A stretch of 64,000 bases of DNA from Salinispora oceanensis (GTDB lineage: Bacteria; Actinomycetota; Actinomycetes; Mycobacteriales; Micromonosporaceae), in NCBI RefSeq assembly GCF_000383575.1, contig NZ_KB911579.1:4425424-4489423 (forward strand), written 5' to 3'. Made by a program: the position numbers and the translations under genes. Every line of letters begins with the position of its first letter. Within the stretch, counting starts at the first letter, position 1. Below are positions 8,341-15,882 of this stretch, one piece after another. The notes beneath the pieces are model-generated. The model made no database searches. It was given only the letters and a program-made list of their open reading frames with translations, and was not told the origin of the DNA.

Positions 8341-10146
8341 CTACTGCTCGTTGAGGAGGGTGCGCAGCTCACGCAACGCCTCACGGAGGCGGTCGGCGAA
8401 CGTGTGCATCATCTCCGCGACCGGGCGGGGAGTGCTGAGGTACAGGTGGAACCGGTCCGGCAGCAGCACGTAGGCGATTCCGATGCAACGGCTGCTGGTG
8501 GCCCCGAACCCGAAGTAGCGGATATTGGTTGACGGCGCCGAGCTGGTGCTCAGGTAGTCGTCGCGCATCGTGCGCCATCCCGGCGTCTCGTAGAGCCGAG
8601 GCGACTCCGGAACGCCGAGTGCGGCCCCCCGCCGCTGCTGGATGAGCTGTAGCTCCCAGAGGTGCTGTTCCGGTGCGGCGCCGGCCTGGCACTGTTTCGC
8701 CCGTTCGACGTGTTTGTCGGCTGCGGCACGGAACGCCGCCCGTCGCTCGTCGCCAGTTGCGGCGGGATCGTCCATGACCGCGACGAACCGCAGCACCTCC
8801 GGCGTGACGACGCGCATCGCCTCAGTTCGTCCCCGCGAGTACTGGCGGGTGGCGATGGACTCGTACGTGGCACCGGTGAACCCCTTGGCGCGCTTGTGCG
8901 CGAGCTGGTATCCCAGCTGCACGAAGGCGTCCGGTGACATCCGCAGCCGCTTGACCTCATCCACCCCGAACTCGTCAATGGGCAGGGTTACGGTGGCGGT
9001 GTCCGCGCCGAATTGGGCGAAGGATTGGGCCGCGGTGGCGATCTCGGCCTGCAGCCCGTCGTCGAGCACGAAGGTGACCGGCTCAATCGCTGGCACGCCC
9101 TGCGCCACCGCACCGGACTGCGCGGCGTGTTCCTCCGGAGTTCCGGCGAGGATCGTGTCGACGAAGCTGAGGATGGTGGTGCCGTCCAGCTCGCAGTGTT
9201 CGACGTTGATGCCGGCGGTGCCGTCCGCGAAGACGATGAGCGATACCGCCTTGTCGAACCACCGGTTGCCGCTGTCGCCGTGCAGCAGTTGGTCGCAGGC
9301 CGCCAGGTCGTCGGCGGGGGTCAGGTCCTCCAGGCAGACGCAGAACAGCGCCGTCTCGATGGTCTCCAGCGCCGCGGCGTTGCTGGGGTCGAGCGCGACC
9401 AGTCGCTGTCGGGCGGCTGCCCACTCGGCTCGGGCCATGGTGGTGAGATGGCCGGTCGCGGTGGTCATCGCCGCCGGCACGAGGCCGGCCTTCTGCAGCT
9501 CCCGCAGGCCCGCGGTCAGGTCATCGAGGGAGTACGGGTGCCCGTCCGGACCGAGTACGTCCATGCGGAAGGCGTTGCCGTGGCAGAACACCACGATGTG
9601 CCGTGCGGTCGCGGGGCCCGGCCGCTCGGCGCTGTACGGCGCTCGGACGCTGTCCTGCACCGGTCCCGGAATGCGGGTGGTGGAGAAGAGAAACTTGTTT
9701 TGCTCCATCGACAGCGGCTGCCCGCGGGTCACGGCAGGGGGAATGCGTTCCGCGTCGAGCTGGACCTTGTAGTTGACGGTGGCGGCGATGAGTCGTACCG
9801 CGCGCTCCACCTGCGGGTCGGTGAACCCGCGCAGCGGCGGGTCGCGGAACAGGAAGAAGAAGTTGGCGTTCAACGCGATGCGATCGCGCCGGCCGAGATA
9901 GCGGGCCGGCCAGAAATCGTCCAGCCAGCTGCGGGTGGCGGCATCCTCGTTGTACCGCACCAGGTCGGCGTGGAGCTTCGGACCCGGACCGTCGGCCTGC
10001 GCGAACTCCCGCACCGCGGCCTCGGTGTCGGCGAACTCCTGCGCTGTCAGCAGCGGCCCGGACCACTCGAGAAACCGGGCGCAGGTCTCCTCCAGCGTGG
10101 GTAACGGTACCGAGGGCAGCTTGTCCTCGTTGTCGAACGTACTCAC
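8341..10146 (-). CDS. Choline/carnitine O-acyltransferase family enzyme
   Basis: A 601-residue member of the carnitine/choline acyltransferase family, which moves acyl groups between CoA and a hydroxylated quaternary amine. The N-terminal signature is LPTLEETCARFLEW, and WLDDFWPARYLGRR follows. The catalytic histidine is in NVEHCELDGT (about residue 320). The C-terminal region YFGFGATSSRCIGIAYVL matches the carnitine-binding part of the family. The start is GTG 10146 with AGGAGG 4 nt upstream; the longer frame to 10254 lacks a good ribosome site. It follows the oxygenase gene by 116 bp in the same direction. Such enzymes are much rarer in bacteria than in eukaryotes, and the acyl acceptor is not known. 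Confidence 0.88.
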   Translation of the reverse strand: MSTFDNEDKLPSVPLPTLEETCARFLEWSGPLLTAQEFADTEAAVREFAQADGPGPKLHADLVRYNEDAATRSWLDDFWPARYLGRRDRIALNANFFFLFRDPPLRGFTDPQVERAVRLIAATVNYKVQLDAERIPPAVTRGQPLSMEQNKFLFSTTRIPGPVQDSVRAPYSAERPGPATARHIVVFCHGNAFRMDVLGPDGHPYSLDDLTAGLRELQKAGLVPAAMTTATGHLTTMARAEWAAARQRLVALDPSNAAALETIETALFCVCLEDLTPADDLAACDQLLHGDSGNRWFDKAVSLIVFADGTAGINVEHCELDGTTILSFVDTILAGTPEEHAAQSGAVAQGVPAIEPVTFVLDDGLQAEIATAAQSFAQFGADTATVTLPIDEFGVDEVKRLRMSPDAFVQLGYQLAHKRAKGFTGATYESIATRQYSRGRTEAMRVVTPEVLRFVAVMDDPAATGDERRAAFRAAADKHVERAKQCQAGAAPEQHLWELQLIQQRRGAALGVPESPRLYETPGWRTMRDDYLSTSSAPSTNIRYFGFGATSSRCIGIAYVLLPDRFHLYLSTPRPVAEMMHTFADRLREALRELRTLLNEQ

Positions 10147-10262
10147 TCGGCCTCCTGGAAAGTGCTGCTCGTCGGGCCGTCTTCTGGGCCAGTGGTTGAG
10201 GTCAAAGGGTATGCCGTCGGAAGTCTTCCGGGCTGCTCGAAACGCACTCGGCAATTCGCGAG

Positions 10263-11105
10263 CTAATCCAGCAACTGGTCGACTCGGATGGCATGACGCT
10301 CGGCATCGCGGTGTGTGGGCAGGACCCGGCCGAAGAGCTGCTGCGTACGGGTGACGCTGCCCAGCAAGCCGGGGCGCTGGGAGTAGGCGAAGATTGCTGT
10401 ATGCCGCGCGGTGCCCCCGTGCACGGCGCTCACCCGGTGTAGCGCGTACCGCCCCTTGAACAGTTGGAGGTCACCGGGGCGCAGGATCTGGGCTCGTACC
10501 GGTGCACGATCGGCGCCGGTGAGCACCGAACGGACCGCGTCGAAGTTCTCCGCACCCGCCGAACGGATGTTCGGGCAGTACTCGAAGACACCCCCATCCT
10601 CCGGTTCCTGGGTCAGCAGGCTGACGGTGAACTCGTTGAGGTCAAAGTGCCACGGATGCTCCATGCCGGGTTGCACGACGTTGAGTACCAGGCCGGAGAG
10701 CGGGTCGGCGAGCTCGTGGAGCGCCGGGAGTTCGAAGCAGGCGGCGACGAAGCGTACGAACGACGGGTCGCGGTAGAGCCGGTGGACGACACTGTCGGCG
10801 GGGATCAGATCACGCGGGACGAACGCGTTGCCACGTCGCATGATGATGCGACCCGGGTGCTCCGCCGGCAGATCAGCATCGAGTTTTGTGTTGTAGACGT
10901 TGGTTTCCGTAACGTCGTAGTATGCCGACGGGGCAACCGCGGCGCCTTCGCGTCGTAGCGTCTCCCAGCTAGTTGGCCGAATGAACTCCGGCAGCACACT
11001 GCAACCGTGGTCGCGCAGGTCGGCGCGGGTTTTCGTGACGACGCGTTCCCACGCGTCGCTTTCTGGAGCGGCCAGTGGATAACGCACGGTGTCTACATCA
11101 TGCAT
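10263..11105 (-). CDS. Fe(II)/2-oxoglutarate-dependent oxygenase, HalD/BesD-like but with an HxD triad
   Basis: A 280-residue cupin-fold oxygenase. Iron ligands are H153-x-D155 (in HPWHFDLNEF) and distal H223 (YALHRVSAVHGG); R234 is placed to bind 2-oxoglutarate. The layout (RGNAFVPRDLIPADSVVHRLY, the WHFD-N-EF block, DGGVFEYCPNIRS) recalls the BesD/HalD group acting on free amino acids. True halogenases of that group have Gly in place of Asp; Asp here predicts hydroxylation rather than chlorination. It is the first gene of an apparent two-gene operon with the carnitine acyltransferase. The substrate is unknown; a free amino acid or betaine that the partner then acylates is one possibility. 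Confidence 0.8.
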   Translation of the reverse strand: MHDVDTVRYPLAAPESDAWERVVTKTRADLRDHGCSVLPEFIRPTSWETLRREGAAVAPSAYYDVTETNVYNTKLDADLPAEHPGRIIMRRGNAFVPRDLIPADSVVHRLYRDPSFVRFVAACFELPALHELADPLSGLVLNVVQPGMEHPWHFDLNEFTVSLLTQEPEDGGVFEYCPNIRSAGAENFDAVRSVLTGADRAPVRAQILRPGDLQLFKGRYALHRVSAVHGGTARHTAIFAYSQRPGLLGSVTRTQQLFGRVLPTHRDAERHAIRVDQLLD

Positions 11106-11295
11106 TCAGAGGCTTCCCTTCTTCAATGGCGGCGACATGAAGAATTGCGGAATCCTAACAGGATTTGCCGGTGTGCAGCCGCACGTTGGTTACCTTTTTC
11201 ACAGCCGCATGTGCAGCGCTCGGGTTGGCACTCGCCCGGGTTCACTGCTTCCGTCCACCACGGACTTCGTGGGTGGTACCAACTGAGCTGCCCAC

Positions 11296-11391
11296 TGGTG
11301 TTGGGGGTGCTGGTGCGGTGCGGTGCGCGCGGTGTCGTCCGGTGCGGTGCGGTGCTGGGGCGGTGCGGTGCGGTGTTGGTGGTGTGGTGCT
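11296..11391. repeat. GGTGC/GGTGT low-complexity tract
   Basis: The pentamer GGTGC and close variants (GGTGT, GGGGC) recur about 15 times in 96 bp. The strand is G/T-rich with hardly any A. The period is imperfect, so it is a degenerate short tandem array. Confidence 0.8.
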
Positions 11392-11568
11392 GGCTGTCGA
11401 GCTGCCCCACCGGTGAGACCGACGCCCGGGTTCGCCTTCACGTTAAGGTCTGCCGGCGTCCGGTGGTGGAGTTGGCGCTGGGAGTGGGCTGCGGCGTTCA
11501 GCAGTACCCCGTGCATGACCAGCGGAACCGGTCTGTGCCCCAGCTGTGCGGGCAGCTCGACAGCCAGC
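11389..11568. repeat. 19-bp inverted repeat pair bounding 180 bp
   Basis: GCTGGCTGTCGAGCTGCCC at 11389-11407 occurs as its exact reverse complement at 11550-11568. The 142 bp between hold no recognisable gene. This could be the ends of a miniature transposable element or a relic of duplication; no clear target-site duplication is seen. Confidence 0.6.
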
Positions 11569-11659
11569 GTGAGCATATGAGAACAGGGTCGGCGGAGCGC
11601 ACACGTCCTTGTGTCAACAGCAACCACCAGCCGCACCTGGAGACCAGGTGGGCGGGGGC

Positions 11660-11880
11660 TCACGCCCGATACGCCGATGGCGCCGATGCGCGATGTGCCG
11701 ATGGCGCCGACTGAGCCGACGGATCCGTCGGCACAGTCGCCGATGGTCGCGGATTGTGCAACGGTCGCCGATTGTGCCGACGGACGCCGACTGTGCCGAC
11801 GTGCCGATGTGTCATTGCCGCGATGTGCCCGGTGCCCGGTGCCCGGCGCCCGGCGCCGGTGCGCCGGTGCCGCCCGGGGT
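11660..11880. repeat. Imperfect CGATG/CCGACGGA repeat field
   Basis: Units such as GCCGATGGCGCCGA, GTCGCCGATTGTGC and GTGCCGATG recur with changes over about 150 bp. They merge into GGTGCCCGGTGCCCGGCGCC repeats near 11828-11850. The field sits directly upstream of the ABC-F relic. Confidence 0.65.
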
Positions 11881-11890
11881 GTCGGCGGCG

Positions 11891-12106
11891 TCACCGCCCC
11901 CCGGAGCCTGGGGCGCCGATGGTCAAGCGCTCGCCGCTGGGGCGGGCGAAGGCGCCTGCCCGGGCGGCGACGCCCACCTGATGGGCCGCGCGTACGGCGA
12001 GGTCGCTGTCGGCGGGGGCCCGGAGCAGGACGAGGGTGTGGTAGAGGGGTGCGGTCGTGGCGATGAGAGCCGCACCGTGCCGATCGGCCGGCTCTCCACC
12101 GGGCAA
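11891..12106 (-). pseudogene. Possible C-terminal relic of an unidentified protein
   Basis: The minus strand reads about 60 codons that end at 11891: LYHTLVLLRAPADSDLAVRA, then GVAARAGAFARPSGERLTIG. The tail is reminiscent of the end of a PLP-dependent aminotransferase (variable loop, then 'R(I/L)(T/S)IG'), but this is a weak impression. There is no matching N-terminal part upstream (12107-12300 on this strand is antisense to the ABC-F relic). It may be a chance frame in GC-rich DNA. Confidence 0.2.
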
Positions 12107-12307
12107 CGCCAGCGGCTGGCGTTGGCCCGGCTGTTCAGCGAGCCCGTCGACCTACTGCTGCTGGACGAGCCCACCAACCATCTCTCGCTGGGCCTGGTCG
12201 AGGAGTTGGAGGCCGCTCTCGAGGAATACCAGGGCGCCGTGGTGGTGGTCAGTCACGACCGCCGGCTGTGCCGGCGCTGGTCCGGCGAGACCCGGGAGGT
12301 GGCCTGA
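12062..12307 (+). pseudogene. 3' relic of an ABC-F ATPase (antibiotic-resistance type)
   Basis: The frame reads TVPIGRLSTGQRQRLALARL (ABC signature), then VDLLLLDEPTNHLS (Walker B and D-loop), then VVVVSHDRR (H-switch), and stops at 12307. This is the last 80 or so residues of the second ATPase domain of ABC-F proteins such as OleB, CarA or TlrC types, which protect ribosomes from macrolides and related drugs. Walker A and everything before it are missing. The upstream DNA is degenerate repeat, so the gene is truncated. The last 59 bp overlap, in antisense, the end of the MFS gene. Confidence 0.75.
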
Positions 12308-13739
12308 CGCCGTCCCCGGCTGGTAGTGCGAACGCCACGACGGCGACGAGGGCCAGGATGAGGGCGGTGAACGCGAACGCCTGCGCGTAGCCACTGACGA
12401 GCTCGGCCTTGGTGGACGAATGTCGGCTGGTCAACGCGATAAGCGCGGTCAGGCCAAGGGCGCCACCAAACTGTTTGGCGGTGTTCGCCAGCCCGGAGAC
12501 CGCCCCGGCATCCGGGCCGGAGACACCGGAGGTCACCATGGCGGTCAGTGGCACGATGAGCAGTCCGCCGCCGACCGACATCACGACGGCCGGGCCGAGG
12601 ACGCCGGACAGGTAGGTGCTCTGGACGGTGATCTGACTCTGCCACCAGAACCCGGCCGCGGCGACGGCGGTGCCGACGATGACCAGGCTCCGCGCGGCAA
12701 CGTGTCGCATCAACCATGGGGCCACGCGCATTCCGACCAGCATCATCAGCAGGGTGTGTGGTAAAAACCCGGCCCCGGTTTGTAGCGGGGTGAGTTCGAG
12801 TACCTGCTGCAGGTACAGGGTCAGGAAATACCACAGCGGAATCTGGAAGCCGGCCCCGACCAGCATCATCAGCAGGTTGCCCAGCCAGATCGCCCTGGTT
12901 CGCAGCAGCCGCAGCGGCAGAAGTCGTGGTTCGGCGCCGCGTGCCTCGACCACGACAAAGGCGACCAGGCAGATCAGGCCGACGGCCAACGTCGCTGCGG
13001 CGGTCGGCCCGCGCCGGCCGTGTGGGTAGCTGGCCGTGACGGCGTAGGTCACTGCGATCAGGGCGGTGGTGATCAGGACAGCACCCTTGACATCGAGGCG
13101 GACAACCCGGTCCCGTGGCCGCCCTCCGGTCAGCGTGACAGCTGCCAGCGCGATGCAGGACATGCCGATCGGTACGTTGATCAGCAAGGTTGACCGCCAG
13201 GTCAGGTACTCGGTGAGGGCGCCGCTGAGGAGGTTGCCGGCCGCGCCGCCGGCTAGGCTGACCGCGGTCCAGACAGCCAATGCCCGGTTACGCGCGGACC
13301 CAGGTGGAAATGTCGTGGTGACGATCGTCAGGGTGGCGGGTGCCAGCGTGGCGGCACCAAGGCCCTGGAACGCGCGGGCGCCGACGAGCGTACCGGCGGT
13401 GGTGGCGAGCCCGCCGACGAGACTCGCGGCCGTGAACAGCCCCAGCCCGAAGATCAGGACCAGCTTGCGGCCATACACGTCGGCTAGTCGGCCACCCAAG
13501 AGGAGGAAGCCTCCGAACACCAGCGCGTAGCCGTTGGCTACCCACAGCAGGCCGGATGGGGAGAGGGAGAGGGCCCGTTGGATGGACGGAAGGGCGACGT
13601 TGACCACGGATACGTCGAGCACCACCAGGAACTGTGCGGTGCAGGCCAACAGGAGTGCAGCCCGGCCGGAGGTCGTCTCCGGGGTGTGGCGCCGGACAGG
13701 CTGCGTGCCCGGCTCGTCCTCGTCCCGCCACCGCACCAT
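12249..13739 (-). CDS. MFS drug-efflux transporter, DHA2 (14-helix) family
   Basis: A 496-residue inner-membrane proton-driven exporter. Motif A is GGRLADVYGRK and motif C-like sequence is in GGAAGNLLSG; LVVLDVSVVNVALPSIQRAL is the DHA2 signature near the first helix. Hydrophobic segments fit 14 helices. The start is ATG 13739. The last 20 residues (RPPPGSRRTSAGTAGGRD) are read antisense to the 3' end of the ABC-F relic, so the C-terminus may have been altered when the relic was joined. It is divergent from a TetR gene, 92 bp apart, which most likely represses it. Confidence 0.92.
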   Translation of the reverse strand: MVRWRDEDEPGTQPVRRHTPETTSGRAALLLACTAQFLVVLDVSVVNVALPSIQRALSLSPSGLLWVANGYALVFGGFLLLGGRLADVYGRKLVLIFGLGLFTAASLVGGLATTAGTLVGARAFQGLGAATLAPATLTIVTTTFPPGSARNRALAVWTAVSLAGGAAGNLLSGALTEYLTWRSTLLINVPIGMSCIALAAVTLTGGRPRDRVVRLDVKGAVLITTALIAVTYAVTASYPHGRRGPTAAATLAVGLICLVAFVVVEARGAEPRLLPLRLLRTRAIWLGNLLMMLVGAGFQIPLWYFLTLYLQQVLELTPLQTGAGFLPHTLLMMLVGMRVAPWLMRHVAARSLVIVGTAVAAAGFWWQSQITVQSTYLSGVLGPAVVMSVGGGLLIVPLTAMVTSGVSGPDAGAVSGLANTAKQFGGALGLTALIALTSRHSSTKAELVSGYAQAFAFTALILALVAVVAFALPAGDGVRPPPGSRRTSAGTAGGRD

Positions 13740-13831
13740 GCCTCCGAGTAAATCAATGTGATCACACTGCTATACTGCAGACCGTAGTCATGAAGTAATG
13801 TCTAGGCAACCTGGATGGGGAAGGGGAGGGG

Positions 13832-14452
13832 TTGGCGACCAGTCGAACTCGAGGGGTGGGCCTCGAGCATGAGCATCGGCGCAACGAGATCGCCGACGCG
13901 GTACTGGCTGTTGTCGCCGGACACGGCCTGGCGGCCGTGTCCCTGGTCGCGGTGGCCACTCAGGCCGGCGTGTCGCCCGGGCGGGTCCAGCACTACTTCC
14001 CCACCAAGCGAGAACTGATCGAGGCTGCCTTCGAACGGGGCAACGCCCTGTCCAGCGACCGGATAGCCGCCAAAACCAGATCCGATGACCAGGACGTCAG
14101 CCGACGGCGCCTACTTACCGTGGTGCTCACCGAGCTGATTCCGTACGACGCCGTCACCCGTGCCCACCTGCGGGTACGGCAATCATTCACCGCGGTGGCG
14201 TTGGCCGACGAGGCCATCGCCACCCGCCTCCGTGTTGACTACGCCAACCTCCACGGGCAGCTCGCCGATCTGCTTCGTCGCGACCAAGCCGCTGGCCACC
14301 TCCGTACCGGGACCGACCCGGCGGAGGCGGCCGTTGCCCTGGTGGCGCTCGCTGAAGGGCTCGCCTACTACGTGCTTATCGGCGTCTGTCCGGCCGAGGC
14401 CGCTCGGGATCAGGTGCTCGCTGCGATCTCCGAGGTCTACGCCGTGGCGTGA
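13832..14452 (+). CDS. TetR-family repressor, probable regulator of the adjacent MFS pump
   Basis: A 206-residue repressor. The N-terminal helix-turn-helix runs about residues 18-60 (RRNEIADAVLAVVAGHGL to VSPGRVQHYFPTKRELI), with VQHYFPTK as the usual recognition-helix and YFxxK pattern. The C-terminal half is an all-helical ligand domain. The start is TTG 13832 with AAGGGG (13821-13826) 5 nt upstream; GTG 13856 in the same frame is the alternative. It shares the 92-bp intergenic space with the MFS gene, where ATACTGCAG and TGATCA dyads are the only obvious operator candidates. Confidence 0.88.
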   Translation: MATSRTRGVGLEHEHRRNEIADAVLAVVAGHGLAAVSLVAVATQAGVSPGRVQHYFPTKRELIEAAFERGNALSSDRIAAKTRSDDQDVSRRRLLTVVLTELIPYDAVTRAHLRVRQSFTAVALADEAIATRLRVDYANLHGQLADLLRRDQAAGHLRTGTDPAEAAVALVALAEGLAYYVLIGVCPAEAARDQVLAAISEVYAVA

Positions 14453-14467
14453 GGCGCGGGCGTCAGG

Positions 14468-15148
14468 TCAGTCCGACTCGGGGTGAATGGAACGCGCGAC
14501 GCGGAAACCCACGTCGTCTACGCGAAATGTTGGATGACTCCGGCGCCGTACGGAGGCCCGACAACTCCAGTGCTCGTCGAACCAGCCGCCACCGCGGAGG
14601 ACCCGGTAGCTGCCGTAGACCTTCGGGTCGTAGTGATCCCAGCACCAGTCCCAGACGTTGCCCAGCATGTCGTGTAGGCCCCAGGCGTTCGGTTGTCGGC
14701 CGCCCACCTCGTGAATTCGTTCCCGCGAGTTCCCGCGGTACCAGGCGATCTCGTCCAGCGGTCCGTAGCGGGGGCCGTTCGTGCCGGCGCGGCACGCGTG
14801 CTCCCATTCGGCTTCGGTCGGCAACCGGTACCCGTCGGCGGAGGGGTCCCACTCGATCTCCTCGTCGCCGGAGATTCGATAGGCCGGCAGCAATCCGTCC
14901 CGTCGAGACCAGGCATTGCAGCAGCGGACCGCATCCCACCAGGACACCCCCTCGACTGGCAGTTGACCTCCGCGAGCCGTGCTCGGGTGTGCGCCGGTGA
15001 CCGCGGCGTACTGGGCCTGCGTGACCGGGAAACGGGCGAGCTCGTACGGCTCTAATTCGACCGACCATCGGCGCTGTGTTCGGCGGTCGGAGAGCGTTAC
15101 CTGCCCTGCCGGCACCAGAATCATCAGTTCCTGCTGGTTCCCGTCCAC
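14468..15148 (-). CDS. SUMF1/FGE-fold protein, not a canonical formylglycine-generating enzyme
   Basis: A 226-residue formylglycine-generating-enzyme (SUMF1, FGE-sulfatase) domain standing alone. Signatures are LARFPVTQAQYAAVTG, VSWWDAVRCCNAWS, YRLPTEAEWEHACRAG, NVWDWCWD, and VLRGGGWFDEHWSCRAS ending in VGFRVAR. True FGEs carry two cysteines in the last block (pattern GGSYLC...YC); here the first is replaced (GGGWFDE) and only the second remains. A role as a sulfatase activator is therefore unlikely, and no sulfatase gene is nearby. The fold also serves other oxidases and binding proteins. It is convergent with the TetR gene. The start is GTG at 15148. Confidence 0.85.
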   Translation of the reverse strand: MDGNQQELMILVPAGQVTLSDRRTQRRWSVELEPYELARFPVTQAQYAAVTGAHPSTARGGQLPVEGVSWWDAVRCCNAWSRRDGLLPAYRISGDEEIEWDPSADGYRLPTEAEWEHACRAGTNGPRYGPLDEIAWYRGNSRERIHEVGGRQPNAWGLHDMLGNVWDWCWDHYDPKVYGSYRVLRGGGWFDEHWSCRASVRRRSHPTFRVDDVGFRVARSIHPESD

Positions 15149-15326
15149 AAGGCGCCGATAGTACCGGTTCGGTCGTCCGCTGCCCTTTTCCGGTGCTGCC
15201 GGCGCCCACCCCGCTGAGGTCCGGTCCCGTCCCGATGGCAGGGTCGCTAGGCTGGGCAGCGCGTGGGAGCCATCCGTAGGTTGCGCGCTTCGGGTGTTGG
15301 TGGTTGGTCTTTGTTGGGGGATTGTG

Positions 15327-15740
15327 GTGGAAAAGGGAACGATCGTTCGGTTCGATGACGTTCGCGGCTACGGGTTTATCGCACCGTTCGGGGGCGGCGA
15401 CGACGTCTTTGTGCACGCGAATGACTTCGGTGATCAGCGGCACCAGGTCGCCGCCGGCATGCGGGTGAGCTATGAGGTTGTGCAGTCCGAGCGGGGCCTG
15501 AAGGTCGCCAGCGTGGCGCTGGAGACGGCGCCGGTGGCAGCAAACCGCAACGTGCCGAGCCGCCCGCAGCCGCTGTCCGACGAGGACGGTGAGTGCGATG
15601 TGTTGGCGGTCGAGCAGTTTGACAACGCGGTGACCGAGCTGCTGCTGGCGAACGTGCCCACCATGACCGGTGCGCAGATCGTCGAGGCGCGGCGGGCGCT
15701 AGTCGCCATGGCACGCCAGTACGGCTGGGTCGAGGACTGA
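15327..15740 (+). CDS. Cold-shock-domain protein with C-terminal extension
   Basis: A 137-residue protein. The N-terminal 70 residues are a cold-shock (OB-fold) domain: KGTIVRFDDVRGYGFIAP holds RNP1 in the form GYGFI, and DVFVHAND is RNP2, so binding of single-stranded RNA or DNA is expected. A Pro/Ser linker follows, then a helical tail (LAVEQFDNAVTELLLANVPT to MARQYGWVED) not present in CspA-type proteins, which end at about 67 residues. The start is GTG 15327, with GGGGG at 15316-15320 6 nt upstream; GTG 15324 is 3 nt from it. It is followed by a strong terminator hairpin. Confidence 0.88.
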   Translation: MEKGTIVRFDDVRGYGFIAPFGGGDDVFVHANDFGDQRHQVAAGMRVSYEVVQSERGLKVASVALETAPVAANRNVPSRPQPLSDEDGECDVLAVEQFDNAVTELLLANVPTMTGAQIVEARRALVAMARQYGWVED

Positions 15741-15747
15741 CCGCTCC

Positions 15748-15802
15748 GCGCCGGCCCGGGTCCGCGCCCTCCGACCTGGGAGGGCGGGCCCCGGGCCGGC
15801 GC
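15748..15802 (+). terminator. Two-part hairpin terminator after the cold-shock-domain gene
   Basis: Outer arms 15748-15760 and 15790-15802 are perfectly complementary (13 bp). Inside, CGCCCTC/GAGGGCG forms a second stem. It begins 8 nt after the stop codon. Confidence 0.7.
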
Positions 15803-15882
15803 CGCGATTCCGGGGCGGGCAATGGCTCGCCGCGCGCGGTGCGGTAGTCGTCTGGTCAGCAATCGGCTGCGACAATCCGGGG

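Larger units (their letters stand above)
11106..12061. other. Repeat-rich gap without an intact gene
   Basis: About 950 bp between the oxygenase and the ABC-F relic. No frame gives a recognisable complete protein. It holds GGTGC-type low-complexity sequence (11296-11391), a 19-bp inverted repeat pair (11389-11568), and a long run of imperfect CGATG/CCGAC/GGCGCC repeats (about 11660-11880). The promoter of the oxygenase gene must lie near 11106-11200. The composition suggests decayed and rearranged DNA. Confidence 0.6.

Noticed and set aside
9013..10104. Plus-strand frame of 363 codons opposite the acyltransferase
   Set aside because: Antisense shadow created by GC-rich codons; Val/Gly/Arg-rich without motifs.
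11199..11894. Minus-strand frame of 231 codons in the repeat-rich gap
   Set aside because: Built mostly from low-complexity repeat translation (His/Pro/Thr runs); not a protein I can support.
14468..15148. Sulfatase-activating enzyme annotation
   Set aside because: One of the two active-site cysteines of FGE is missing and no sulfatase gene is near.
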